This document shows, piece after piece, positions 53,699 through 64,000 of a DNA stretch of 64,000 bases. The notes below the pieces were generated by a model, which searched no databases, was not told the DNA's origin, and was given only the letters and a program-made list of their open reading frames with translations. The DNA is from Viola odorata (Eukaryota > Streptophyta > Magnoliopsida > Malpighiales > Violaceae). Where the stretch lies: assembly GCA_963691705.1 (NCBI GenBank), contig OY829538.1, positions 12,612,443 to 12,676,442 on the forward strand, read 5' to 3'. How positions within the stretch are numbered: position 1 is the stretch's first letter; every line of letters starts with the position of its first letter. The position numbers were made by a program, and so were the translations under genes.

Positions 53699-54838
53699 CT
53701 GGTTTTTTACTGTTTTTGCTCATTTTTTTATCGTTTTTCTTTATCTTGGCTACTTTTTTATCGTTTTTTACCATTTTTGCTCATTTTTCATCATCTTGGC
53801 ACGTTTTTTTATCATTTTTTACTATTTTTGCCCGTTTTCACAATTTTGCTCATTTTTTACCTTTTTGCTCGTTTTTCATCATCTTGACTCGTTTTTTCAT
53901 CATTTTTTACCGCTTTTGCTCGTTTTTCACCATTTTTGCTCATTTTTAACCATTTTTGCTCACTTTTCATCATTTTTCCTCTTTTTATTATTTTTACAGG
54001 TTTTGCTCATTTTTTACCATTTTTGCTCGTTTTTCATCATCTTGGCTAGTTTTTCATCGTTTTTGCTCATTTTTCATCAATTTTTCTAGTTTTTGATCGT
54101 TTTTCATCATTTTGGTTAGTTTTTCATCGATTTTTACAATGTTTTCTCATTTTTTTCCATTTTTGCTCATTTTTCATCATCTTGGCTAGTTTTATATCAT
54201 TTTTTGGAACCATTTTGGAGAACCAGACCGAAGAGAAAAGTTCTTGTTTTTTTTGGAACCGTTTTGGAAAACCGAACCGAACCGAAAAGTTTTATGGAAC
54301 CGAAAAGTTCCGTGGAACTAGACCAAACCGAACCGGAAAGTTCCATTTTTTTGGAACCGTTTTGGAGAACCGAACCAGAAAGTTCCATTTTTTTTATATT
54401 GGAACCATTTTGGAGAACCGAATCGAACTGGAAAGTTCTGATTTTTTTTTTGGAATCGTTTTGGAGATCCGAACCGAACCGAAAAGTGTCATTTTTTTAT
54501 ATTGGAACCATTTTGGAGAACCGGACCGAACCGAGCCAAAATGATAAAAAATGAGCAAAAACGGTAAAAAATGAGACAAAATGGTAAAAATGAGCAAGAA
54601 TTGTGAAAAATGAGCAAAAACGGTAAAAATGAACCAATATGGTAAAAAATGAGCAAAAACGATAAAAAATGAGCCAAATCCGTAAAAAACTAGCCAAGAT
54701 GGTAAAAAATGAGACAAAACGGAGAAAAATGAGCCAAATCGGTAAAAAAGGAGCGAAATTGGTAAAAAACGAGTCAAAATGGCAAAAATGAGCCAAAACG
54801 GTAAAAAATAAGCCTAACGGTGAAAAATGAGCCAAAAC
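53699..54838. repeat. 1.1-kb foldback with minisatellite arms
   Basis: The left arm (about 53699-54195) is a tandem array of a degenerate 16-20-bp unit of the type TTTTTACCATTTTTGCTCAT. The right arm (about 54535-54838) is the inverted array (AAAAATGAGCAAAAACGGT). Between them about five copies of a 55-70-bp unit contain GGAACCGTTTTGGAGAACCG and AACCGAACCGGAAAGTTCC. There is no target duplication that I can define. The Phe-rich frames in it are not genes. Confidence 0.85.
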
Positions 54839-55169
54839 AATGATTTAAATTAATCGCGTCAATCTTTGGGTATCTACATATAGTAATTACTAATTTGAAT
54901 TTTAGATTGTTCTTTATTTTTAACTTTTGATATACTTGATATTTTATTTTGATATATTATAAAATGTCATATCCGTTGGTATGAAAATTTACCGGTTCAA
55001 TTATCTAAGATTGAACAGTTAAATTTTTTTCTTCTATTTTATGGGTAAATTTTAATTTAGGGGTATAATGGTCAAATAAGTAAAATGAAATCATTTCTTA
55101 GCCATAACAAACAATGTGTTCATTTCAATTCAATTGAATTCTTTCAATTTGATATTGTTATACCAATCA
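54839..55169. other. Spacer, no gene recognised
   Basis: AT-rich stretch between the foldback and a palindrome, with no frame of note. Confidence 0.4.
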
Positions 55170-55242
55170 CTAGAGTTCATTCATTAATAGAGTTCAATTG
55201 AATTCTAATTGAACTCTATTAATGAAATGAATTGAACTCTAG
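55170..55242. repeat. 73-bp imperfect palindrome
   Basis: CTAGAGTTCATTCATTAATA is mirrored by the right half ending GAATTGAACTCTAG. The inner core AATAGAGTTCAATT / AATTGAACTCTATT is perfect around GAATTCT. It may be the fused ends of a decayed MITE; ATTTGATACCAAACACCCCC beyond it resembles the end of such elements. Confidence 0.7.
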
Positions 55243-56039
55243 CATGATTTGATACCAAACACCCCCTTACTGAATCCTCACTTTTCTGCACCATTAGAAG
55301 TTCATCATCACCATCCTTAATAATTGCAGCATCATCAATCTTATTCTTTCCTTTAGTAAACTCCTTACAACATATTTTGATGTGACTCATCTGGTGGCAA
55401 TAGTAACACTCTCTCTTACTGTAGTCTGCCTTTGGTCTTGAACTAGTTCTGTTTCTTTCATAGCTGGAAGTAGCACCTCTTGATTTGCTTCTACCACGTT
55501 GATCTCGTCCACTCGATGACCCTTCTACAACTAACAGTTTATCACCACTATTCTTGTTCTCCACTCCTAATAGCTTCTCATTATCTATTAGGAAAGTCTT
55601 CACATCCACATTCTTCAAACTTGTCTTCCTTGCTGTGAGGGACTGCACTAGTGACTTGTATGACTTAGGCAACGAAGAAAGAAGAAGTATTGCTTGCTCT
55701 TCATTTTTTACTTTCTCCTCTCTATTAAGCACTTTCGTCAACACCCTATTGAAATCCGACAGGTGCTTAAAGATGCTCGTACCTTCATCCATCTTCAACG
55801 AATACAAGTCTAACTTTAGACTAAGTTTGTTTGTCACAAACTTGGAAGCATAAACACCTTCTAGCTTCTCCCACCATCACAAAATACTTTATTGATGGAG
55901 CTAATGCTAACCTGATCTGACTCCTTGTTTTTTCTAGAATATTTGCCCAATTACTATCTTTCATTCCTTCTAGCTTCGTTTCAACAAGAGCGATGTCGAG
56001 ATCCTTCATAGTCAACAAATCTATCACAGTTTCACCCAC
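55205..56039 (-). pseudogene. Tnt1-like Copia gag fragment
   Basis: Two minus-strand frames: one has MKDLDIALVETKLEGMKDSN and IRLALAPSIKYFVM, the other (after a shift) TNKLSLKLDLYSLKMDEGTS and EEQAILLLSSLPKSYKSLVQ. A CCHC-like knuckle follows, CYYCHQMSHIKICC. This is the gag of Tnt1/TNT 1-94-type elements, without protease, integrase or RT. The knuckle has SH where GH is usual. Confidence 0.85.
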
Positions 56040-56947
56040 ACTGCGAAATTATTTTCTCCATCAAAAAATTCAATCTTCACGTTGTTAGTTATCTTTCAAA
56101 CCTTAAGCTCTACCACTTGTTGGTAGAGCCTCACCTAGCTTGGCTCCACTATCACAATTCTAATCGACAAATCAATTTGTGTAACTAATAATCTTATTCC
56201 AAGGATCACTAACCCTTAGCTATCAAACGAATCAAAAGCAATCAAGAAAAAAAACACCGAGATTTTTAACATGGAAAACCTTAATAGGTAAAAAAACACG
56301 GGACGAAGCCAGTAATAATCCAATATATGACGATCAATGTGTACAACCAAGCATAACTCCTCTCTTAACTATAGGAATTATCTGACATACACCACTGCCA
56401 CTAATAGTAACAATCAATCAATCCTATCAATCGAATCAGAGAAGAGAAGAAAATGTGTACCAAGAAAATACCCTCAATCACAAGAACGATCAACATCGTT
56501 CACCTCAAAGAGCTTGAAGTAAGGAACAATTTGTCAAGAATCCGTCAAAATCGAACTACCAATCTGTATCTAATGATTGACTTAAAACTTAGAACAAACC
56601 TTATCTTCTTGCTAACAAGCTGCACCTCTTAATTAATTCTAATGATTGACTTGAAACTTAGAACAAACCTTATCTTCTTGCTAACAAGCTGCACCTCTTA
56701 ATTAATTAATTAAGAGGTGCACACAATTAATCCCCCCTCTGTCTCTTCTGCACTTCTACGCACACAACCCACCCATATATATATGACATGATCAAATTCT
56801 AAGCCTATAATGACTAGGCTACCCAAGCCAAACATAAAACCCAATCAAACCAAATAAATAATTACTACTTACGGGCCCAAATAAACAGGACCCACAACAC
56901 AAACAACTCATCTAACAATAGTTATTTTTAATGGTTTGTTGGTTAAG
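56040..56947. other. 5' remnant of Copia element and intergenic DNA
   Basis: Leader or LTR remnant of the gag fragment may extend to about 56900, but no LTR pair was found. Inside lies a tandem duplication (56571-56639 and 56640-56708, period 69) that ends in a perfect 32-bp palindrome at 56690-56721. Confidence 0.45.
56571..56721. repeat. 69-bp tandem duplication ending in a 32-bp palindrome
   Basis: Two copies of TAATGATTGACTTRAAACTT (start) with one difference. The end of copy 2 makes a perfect palindrome, with half-site TGCACCTCTTAATTAA, centred between 56705 and 56706. Confidence 0.85.
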
Positions 56948-57525
56948 AACTTGTTTGGTATACAAAGTTTAGTTTAATTCATTAATTTAGTTTAATTCAT
57001 TAATTAAGTTCGATTAGAATTTATTTTTAAATGAATTTTGTGTTTGGTATGGAAGTTGTAAAAAAAGGAATTATTGAACCAGAATTACTATTGAACTAAT
57101 TCAGATAAATAAATTATTACGATCATTTTCCTGTATTACCTTCTTAGTGAAAAATATTTAAATGCCAAACTCTCACAAAACGTAGAAACACATATTTTGG
57201 TTGTGGTATTTTCACAAGCACTTCTCTGACACTACGCATTGCTTAAACTTGCAACTATCTGAGTCTCGTCAACCAACAAGTCGACAAACACAAACTATTG
57301 ACACTGTTTTGTTTTCTATCTATAAAAACGAAGGAAGCTAAACACAAACATTACGTTCATCAAAATCAATTGTTTGTTTCAATTTATGTCCAACTCGCTA
57401 CTCTTGCACGGTCTATTACTAACTGTATTGAACTCTATCCGGAAAGTTTATACTAAACACATAAACTGTTCAACTGGAATTTTAACTCAACTAAATTAAT
57501 GAATTCAGTTATATAACAAACAAGC
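56948..57525. mobile_element. Possible TIR element, 578 bp
   Basis: Ends AACTTGTTTGGTATAC and ATATAACAAACAAGCT are imperfect inverted repeats. The subterminal AATTCATTAATTTAGTT is repeated on both sides in opposite orientation. No target duplication could be matched, so classification is open. Confidence 0.45.
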
Positions 57526-58372
57526 TGGAAGCGCTTTGCACCGTAATCAATAAGCATTCTCCAAAAACCATCTTTTTTTTAATACTAATATTCCAAGTGT
57601 AATGGCAAGCGGTTGAACTCCATAGATTAATATAATGATTCCAATCAAAAGTTAAATTTAACGTTTTTTATTGTTGAATTTTATTTTTAATTTCCACTAA
57701 TATATCAATTTACAGTAAACATAACAAAAATTATTGATAAAATTCTTTTAATGAGTTTTTCTTTAGTAAGTTGAGTGTAACTAATACTATAATTCATGAC
57801 AATTTTGCAAGCATTAAAATAATATTTATATTTTATTTATCTTTTCTTATTCAAGTCACGTAATTAAATAGAGAACAAGTTGTTTACTACTGTGAAGTGT
57901 GAACATTTGCACTGCTTGTTATATTCAATATTATCCCTACTGTTCGTGTCTTCTTCGACGAAAACTTGCATTTAGCAGAACAAAGTGATCGAACCTGTCA
58001 AGGAAATACTAATCAAGATGCCATGATACTCTCACAGCATCCATAACACTTGACAATTTTCATTTCATAAGAAATTCTTATGTCCAGTCCACTGTTCCTC
58101 TCTGTTCAAAGATCATGAGGCAACCAAATAATAACTGAGTAACTAAATATATGCAGCAACACCTATTACGCAATATGGGTTTTACATCTTATGTTTTGAA
58201 ACTTGACAATGTATTGCAAAAACTTTTGGCAGGAGGAAATGCGGAAGCCCTTACAAGATATGTGTACGGGCCGACGAGAAGTTACAAGGGAGTAATATCT
58301 ATAAGAAAACTGTGTAGTACCTCGATCGTACGTATTCACACAACGGATATCGATCCTATCAGCATAAACTTG
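57526..58372. other. Intergenic, 3' flank of WAKL14-like gene
   Basis: AT-rich; an 80-codon plus-strand frame at 58151-58393 overlaps the kinase 3' end and is not taken as a gene. The 3' untranslated region of the kinase probably extends into 58.1-58.37 kb. Confidence 0.4.
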
Positions 58373-61300
58373 TCATTGAACTACATTGCCTAACAAACTG
58401 TTTGTTGATGGTGAGCTTTGTTCACTTAACCATGGATCCTGAACAGATACTGGGGAGCTGTCCTTTACCTCTTCCAAAGAAGTCAAGCAATCCTTCATCC
58501 TCTCGGGAACGAGTAATCTTTTGCTTGCCACTCCTCCCTTTTTACATGAGGCAACATCTAGCGATTTCTCGCTCCCGTTCTCTGATGAGGAACAGGATAA
58601 GGCCATTGATGAAGCCATGTACATGGTTGGAACCCAAGCACTGAGCCTGATCTGCTCTAGCTCTTCCGCTACTTCCATCATTGTAGGCCTCATATCCCTG
58701 TGGAAAGCAAGGCATCGGAACGCGAGCTCCGCCACGTTATGAATTGATGACAGCGTCCAGGCATCCCTATGTGGTTCAAGATATGAATCGATCATCTCAT
58801 CCACACAACCTCTTCCAATCCGATCAATGGCAAGTGCAGCCAAGTTCACCTCACTATGCGGCCGAGAAAAATCAACTACTTTCATCCCAGTTATGATCTC
58901 TACAAGAACCACACCAAAACTGTAGACGTCGCTTTTATCTGAAAGATGGAAGTACTGATGGTATTGAGGATCAAGGTAGCCTGGAGTCCCTTGAGGAGCT
59001 GTAGAAATGTGGGAAGATTCCGTCATACCAAGTCTAGAAAGTCCGAAATCAGCTACCTTGGACTTGTAGCTGTAATCCAAGAGAATATTGCTAGACTTTA
59101 TATCACGGTGGTAAATAGGCGGATTCACAACCGAATGGAGATAGGCAACAGCATTCGCAGTTTCAGAAGCAATCGTGAGCCGGACTGTCCACGGGAGCCC
59201 ATTGCCTCTCTCTCTTTGTAGATGCTGACAAAGTGTTCCATTAGGCATAAACTCGTAAACTAGAATAGGTTCCCCTTCCTCTATGCAGCAACCCAATAAA
59301 CGAACAAGATTCGGATGGCTCACAGAGGAAAGAAGCTTAATTTCATTCATGACTTGATCAACGCTGTCAGTGTCTCTATTTCTTATCTTTTTTATGGCCA
59401 CCCAATCATTATCGTGGAGTTTCCCTGCATAAACTGTGCCGTAGGCTCCAATTCCAAGCCTTTGCTGCTCTGAGAAACCATTGGTAGCTCTCTCGATTTC
59501 CTTGTACGTAAAAAAAGGAACAGTAGAGTTGCCTGCAGCTTCGCACAGAAGGCGCCTTGCACTCATCCGATTCCTCATAGAATTAGACCGCTTGCGAATG
59601 AAGTAACAGAGAAATGCAAGGCCAGCCATTAGTGCAGCTCCTGCTATGAGCCCTGAGAATGAAACTGGAAGCTTATAAGGAAAAAGAAGGATGCTCTGTC
59701 GCATCTTGCCCAAGACCAGTAACTCCATGGCAGTATTTATGAATTCAACACGTGGAGATGATATGAAAACAAGGTGAAGTTTGTTGTTTTGAGTTTGGTT
59801 ATTGCCATTATATTATAGTAACTTTACCTCCAATAAGAAAGCCAACTCTTGTGGTTCCTCCACATTGGCCAGACATGTACTTTGAAGCATTGCAGCTGGA
59901 ATCTGACAATTTCAAAGAAAAAAAATACTCTCCAATTCTAAGTATCATCAAGAATCATCACATTATCTGGAATTCACTACACATTTTTAGTTTTTTACAT
60001 GCAATGTTTGCAGCAAGAGTATTCAATATCATACTTACACTTCAAATTAAGTTCCTTTTCCGTTTTAATGACAAAAGGTTTCTTTTGTTCTTTTCTTAAT
60101 TGTCAAATTATAGATGTATGCAACCCTATAATCTTTTTTTTAGAGAAGAAAGTATTGAATTGACACGATAGACCATACGCAATCATACTTTCTACAAAAC
60201 GTATAGAATTAAATCTCAAGTTCAAGTCCAATGAAATGATCAAGGAAAGAAGCGGACTAAAATCAACAGTATTCTATGAGATTTGATAGTATGGTAGAAA
60301 ATAATCTAGATTTTTTTCTACCATACTACCAGATCTCATCTTCATATTCATATATCTCGATATCCATTATCTCTCTGTCATATAAATGACATAAATAAAG
60401 TCTCAATTTTTTCATTGATTTGTGTTAATTCCAATTAATTTTAAATAGTAACCTCTAACTCTTCAGATTCTAATTCCTATCCCTAGATTTTAGATTATTT
60501 TCAATATGTGCCGAGCATTATCATAGGCTATTATAATGAAAAGGAGATTAAGAATAGGATAAGCACAACAATGTGTAGGCAATTCTAGAATCAAAATAGC
60601 CTCGTCAAAGTCAAGCCGTTAATAGTGACCCAAAACGGAGGTAACATGGCCCTATAACAAGAAAATATCCATGCTTTCCTTCTCACCATTCTGGAACACC
60701 AAAACATCATAAAAGTCAACGGGCACAATTATGACCCATTTGCCCTTCAAAAACCTACTACTTCTCTAAACACATTTATTCATGCAGACACGTGTCCCTC
60801 TCCAGTTGGCCAACTCAGTCACCCACTCCCCCCCGTCAAACCAAAACAAACACTAATAAATGCTTAACTTTAATTTAATTAATTAAATTTTTTTGCAATT
60901 AACAGACTCACCTCTCCGACAACCGTTTCCGGCGCGGAACCCATCTCCGACGAACCCATCATTGCAGTAGCACCGGTGCCCAATCCCACCATTACTAAGC
61001 GTAACATTGATACAGTTTGAATCCTTGTAACAAGGAGTCTGGCTACAACCACCATCAATCCACCACTCAAGCTCGAGTCTTTGAAATTGCAGAGAAACCA
61101 TATCACCAGATAGCGCAAAAGAAGAGAAGACAGATTTGCACTCTGTCAAATTCACATCATCATAGCTAATAGTGTCAAAAACAGGGGGGGAGCTCCCCTG
61201 CATAAAGCCCTTAGCGTAGCAGTTCAAATTCCCACTTCTAGAAGCATTATCGCAGTTGCTTCCCTTGATTAATCCTTCCATCAACCTCGTCCGCACGACA

Positions 61301-61689
61301 CAGCTATCCAATGATTTGTTACAATCCTGCAAGAGTAAGTTGTTCACGGAAGAAATTGCGTAACTGGAATTGAATAAAGATTGGAGCTTTGAAATGGGTC
61401 GGTTGCATTCTGCAGGGATGTGGATCAAGATTCCTCGATGGGTTATGTTCAGGACTTGAAATTCGCCAATTGTGATGTCAGCAGATGTGGTGGTGGTGGT
61501 GTTGCATTGGAGCTGGATTGCGCATTCCGGTGAGAACCCAAATGGGTATGGGACAGTTTTGGTTCCGCAAGATGAGTGGCAGTGATGTTCTTCGTGGTGG
61601 AGGTGTGCCTTTGCTGCTTTTGTTGCGGCGGAGATGGCTGCTACTAAAATTGCTGCGATGACAAGAAGTTTCGATCTTGTTTGTATCAT
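58373..61689 (-). CDS. WAKL14: Wall-associated receptor kinase-like 14 homologue
   Basis: Three exons: 60912-61689, 59828-59902, 58373-59652 (2133 nt, 710 residues; family about 708). It is a plasma-membrane Ser/Thr kinase whose extracellular part is thought to contact pectin. Residues 1-24 are a signal peptide. The galacturonan-binding Cys-rich region starts CHSSCGTKTVPYPFGFSPEC. A Cys-rich EGF-like stretch follows (CYKDSNCINVTLSNGG, CYCNDGFVGDGF). The small second exon encodes CNASKYMSGQCGGTTRVG. One membrane span is LIAGAALMAGLAFLCYFI. Kinase motifs: GIGAYGTVY, the Lys of VAIKK, HRDIKSSN (RD type), DFG in VADFGLS, and GTPGYLDPQY. The C-terminal tail is Ser-rich. Exon phases agree across both junctions. 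Intron 1 (1 kb) holds a 64-nt hairpin. The ligand is not visible from sequence. Confidence 0.94.
60276..60339. other. Intronic hairpin, 26-bp stem
   Basis: ATGAGATTTGATAGTATGGT and the following AGAAAA pair with the segment ending CATACTACCAGATCTCAT. On plus-strand RNA there is one G-U and one mismatch; the loop is about 12 nt. It lies in intron 1 of the WAKL14-like gene. It could be a MITE remnant or a small-RNA precursor. Confidence 0.55.
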
Positions 61690-63082
61690 CTTGATCAGGA
61701 CCCTTTTTGAAGAAGCGAAAGAATCATTAGCTGCTAAAGATTGGATTTTTTAGGGAAAGAAGGGTTGATGGGTTGATAGATCAGATATTTTTATCACAAG
61801 GAAGAAAAAGAAAAAAAAAAGGGTTTTTGATGTATTTTGTGGTGTTGGTATTTAAGGAAGGGAATTGATTAAGAGGTCAGGTTTTGGTGCCGTTGGGCAG
61901 CTATCTAATTCAATAAATGAGTTGATGCAAATGCAATACAAGAAGAGGATTCATTTATGGTTTTTTAACTCTAGAAATTGGAAATTTGGTGGTTTAAAAA
62001 ATGGTTTTTTTTTCTTCTGTTTTTTATTTTTTATTTTTGTATTTTAAAAATAATAATTTCTTTCTTTAATTGGGTTTGGTCAAAACTCAAAAGTATTTAT
62101 GGGCTTACCTTTCAGGTTCCTTCGCAACTCAACTTCTTCAACGTCTGCTATCTGCTAAGTTGCTTGGCCATTACCAATTCAAGCAGAAGCTGCCATTAAA
62201 CGCTTTCAATTGACTGAAGAAAAAAAAAACATTTTGGGTTTTTGGATTTTTAGTTTTTTCTCCCAAGCCTTTGATGAAGAACCTCTGCCCGTATTATATG
62301 ACCCAGAAACGTAAATTACATGTGGGTGGCAAGTTTTTTTCCAAATGACTGAGATACCCTTTTTGTGTGAGGGAACATGAAGATTGGAAAGGAGGGACTT
62401 TTTTTATACAAAAATAATTATAATATTACTTATTATTACAATGTTAAGAATGAACAGATAACCTATATCATAAAAATAGCGATATATATAACCTTGTGTA
62501 CAACACTAATCTTAGAAATGGGGGGAGAAGGAGATGGAAATGAAATGGAATGATGGATGATATATACGGTACAGTCAGCAAGCAATTATTAAAAAGTTTG
62601 ACTGCAACAAAGTTTGTGTGGTGTGGACAGCATTTAACCACTATCTTAGTTTATTTTTGCAAATAAAAAAGAAATTAGTGTTTTCTTTCTGAATTTATAA
62701 CGTTTTTATAGATAATAAATTAATCTCACACGATTAATATCGAATATCGAATTAGAAAAAGAATTAGAAAAAGAAAGAAAGAGTCTCTATGTTTTGGTGC
62801 TTTCTGATAAATAATTGGATGAAAGTGGACAAACTTGGCCATCAGTGCACCACCATCCTTTTTTACAAGATATGCACACCAACTAGCAATAGATTAATCG
62901 CATACATTCTCTAGTAGTCGTTCTTAGAGAGAAATTTCCTCATCAATGACATTATTTTAAGTAGGGTCGTAGGGGGTATTATGGTCAAATTGGCATCTCT
63001 AGAACCACAAGTCTCCTCTCCGGCGTGGAAGCAAGAGAAAGATCCGTAGGCCAGTTTTACTATTCTGCCCATGCACCTCAAA
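61690..63082. other. Upstream region of WAKL14-like gene
   Basis: The first several hundred bases are the probable promoter and leader. No further gene, RNA or TE end was recognised. Small frames (61865-62199 plus, 62911-63108 minus) are taken as chance. Confidence 0.4.
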
Positions 63083-63084
63083 TA

Positions 63085-63797
63085 CTCCCTCTGTCCATAA
63101 ATAATCAACGTTTTAGCCCAAAAATTGTGTCATTTTTTAATTGACGTCATTGATAATTTTGTCTACTTTGTTGGTGTTCTGACAAAAATGCCCTCAAATG
63201 ACCCGTCGTTTTCATGCTGAGCTACGCGTCATACAAGACAAAAAAGGAAAACGAAAAACTTAAAGGACCACATTTGAAATTTGGTGGAGACATGGGAAAG
63301 AAAGTGTCAGAAAAAGCTGCAACAATTTGGCCCTCTAATCTTTCCTCCTCCGATTTCAAACCTAAAATAAAATAAGTTTGGACAACATGATCACGAAGGT
63401 GACCATATATTCTTACCAGAAATGACGAGGCGAGCAGAACGCAGATGGTGGCGCCCTCAACGGTGGGCGGACGCGCCGGGGCGTGGCGGCGGGTGAACGG
63501 AGCGGCAATTGGACGATCAGAATGGTGCCGTTCTACCTGCTCCCGACTCGAGATGTCCTTCTGCTCCTTTCTGTGGCGGCAGTGAGAACAGGAAACGATG
63601 ATAGAGGGAGTATTTTTTCGGACAGAGGGAGAAAGAAAGAAAAGAGAGAAAGAAAAAAAGAAAAAAGAGAAAAGAAGAAGAAGAAGCTTTTTGTGGCGGA
63701 CACGTGACGACAGCCACTGACTCACACAGTAAATTTCTTAATCTGTGTGAATCACTCCCTCGCGTCCATTATGTCTATTATTTATGGATGAAGGGAG
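63085..63797. mobile_element. Stowaway-ended element, 713 bp
   Basis: Ends CTCCCTCTGTCCATAAATAAT and the complement of CTCCCTTCATCCATAAATAAT (shown as the first 20 bases or so) are flanked by TA (63083-63084 and 63798-63799). Extra Stowaway-type ends lie inside (GAGGGAG near 63604-63630 and CTCCCTC near 63754), so it may be composite. The 167-codon minus frame at 63222-63725 includes a Phe/Ser-rich run from a purine tract and is not taken as a gene. Confidence 0.65.
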
Positions 63798-63799
63798 TA

Positions 63800-64000
63800 G
63801 TTGACTAGATGGCTCCTACTGCCAGCAGTCCCTGGTTCAATGTCGTTGACTTTCAATATCCATTAGTTTATTATGGCCAGCAGCAGTAGCAGCCCTTTAT
63901 TAAATATGCAAGACTGGAAGCATACCATTTTTTTTTCATTAGTTCACTTTATTTGTAATTTCTGTTATGTTACTTTGTGCATTTTTGTTATTTTTTCATT
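63800..64000. other. Right edge of the window
   Basis: About 200 bp with no recognised feature apart from CAGCAGCAGTAGCAG simple sequence near 63880. Confidence 0.3.

Noticed and set aside
53515..54835. Phe-rich membrane-protein-like frames on both strands
   Set aside because: They are translations of the TTTTTACC/TTTTTGCTC minisatellite and shift with the repeat; no start or domain of their own.
63222..63725. 167-codon minus-strand frame near the right edge
   Set aside because: Spans an AGAAAGAAAAG purine tract inside a Stowaway-ended element; no recognisable domain.
1..64000. CRISPR array, bacterial operon or organellar insertion
   Set aside because: No spaced identical short repeats with unique spacers and no plastid or mitochondrial gene blocks were seen; repeats present are transposon ends, tandem units and palindromes.

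Overview
The window is nuclear DNA of a flowering plant, most likely a core eudicot. The protein-coding genes have GT-AG introns and closest resemblance to plant-specific or plant-type families (HCF164, WAKL14-type receptor kinase, SPCS3, NASP). The spaces between them are AT-rich and filled with plant transposon classes (Mutator-like, hAT, Stowaway, Copia, Athila-type Gypsy). No prokaryotic or organellar gene organisation is seen. Gene models were assembled by eye from splice signals and frame continuity; transposon boundaries rest on terminal repeats and target-site duplications (TSDs).

Layout. 1-5.7 kb: remnant of a hAT-like repeat, a small Cys-rich protein gene (minus), then the histone chaperone NASP (minus, 6 exons) head-to-head with an intronless gene for a predicted plastid protein (plus). 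5.97-6.23 kb: 260-bp Stowaway MITE. 6.3-18.1 kb: one 11.8-kb Mutator-like element with a perfect 9-bp TSD. It carries a captured Tim17 fragment, a 1.1-kb palindrome with tRNA-Ala-like sequences in both arms, a duplicated exon-like block, and a young nested Copia (SIRE-like) retrotransposon. Its right end lies about 250 bp upstream of the ATG of HCF164 (18.3-19.6 kb, plus). 21.1-23.0 kb: non-autonomous hAT. 23.2-25.1 kb: a second Mutator-like element of a related family, with a captured MYB44-type gene fragment. 25.7 kb: second Stowaway copy. 27.8-40.35 kb: complete but decayed Athila-type LTR retrotransposon (minus) with TSD ATACT, peppered with a 10-bp palindrome. 40.4-42 kb: tandem duplication and two foldback MITEs.

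42.1-42.75 kb: a gene (minus) for a protein with a cytokinin-response-factor (CRF)-like motif but no AP2/ERF DNA-binding domain. 43.6-46.1 kb: SPCS3, signal peptidase complex subunit 3 (minus, 6 exons). 47.7-54.8 kb: hAT MITE, an inverted solo LTR, a truncated second Athila-type element, and a foldback structure with minisatellite arms. 55.2-56.0 kb: Tnt1-like gag fragment. 58.4-61.7 kb: WAKL14-like wall-associated receptor kinase (minus, 3 exons). 63.1-63.8 kb: a longer Stowaway-ended element.

The host genes do not form one pathway. They are ordinary housekeeping or signalling genes: nuclear histone storage, thylakoid thiol transfer for cytochrome b6f assembly, ER signal-peptide removal and cell-wall signalling. 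The unusual content is in the accessory DNA. The items most worth following are the dispersed CTTGGCCAAG palindrome inside the Athila element, the CRF-like gene without AP2 (with a minimal AUG-stop upstream ORF), the gene-capturing Mutator-like elements, and the two large foldback structures.
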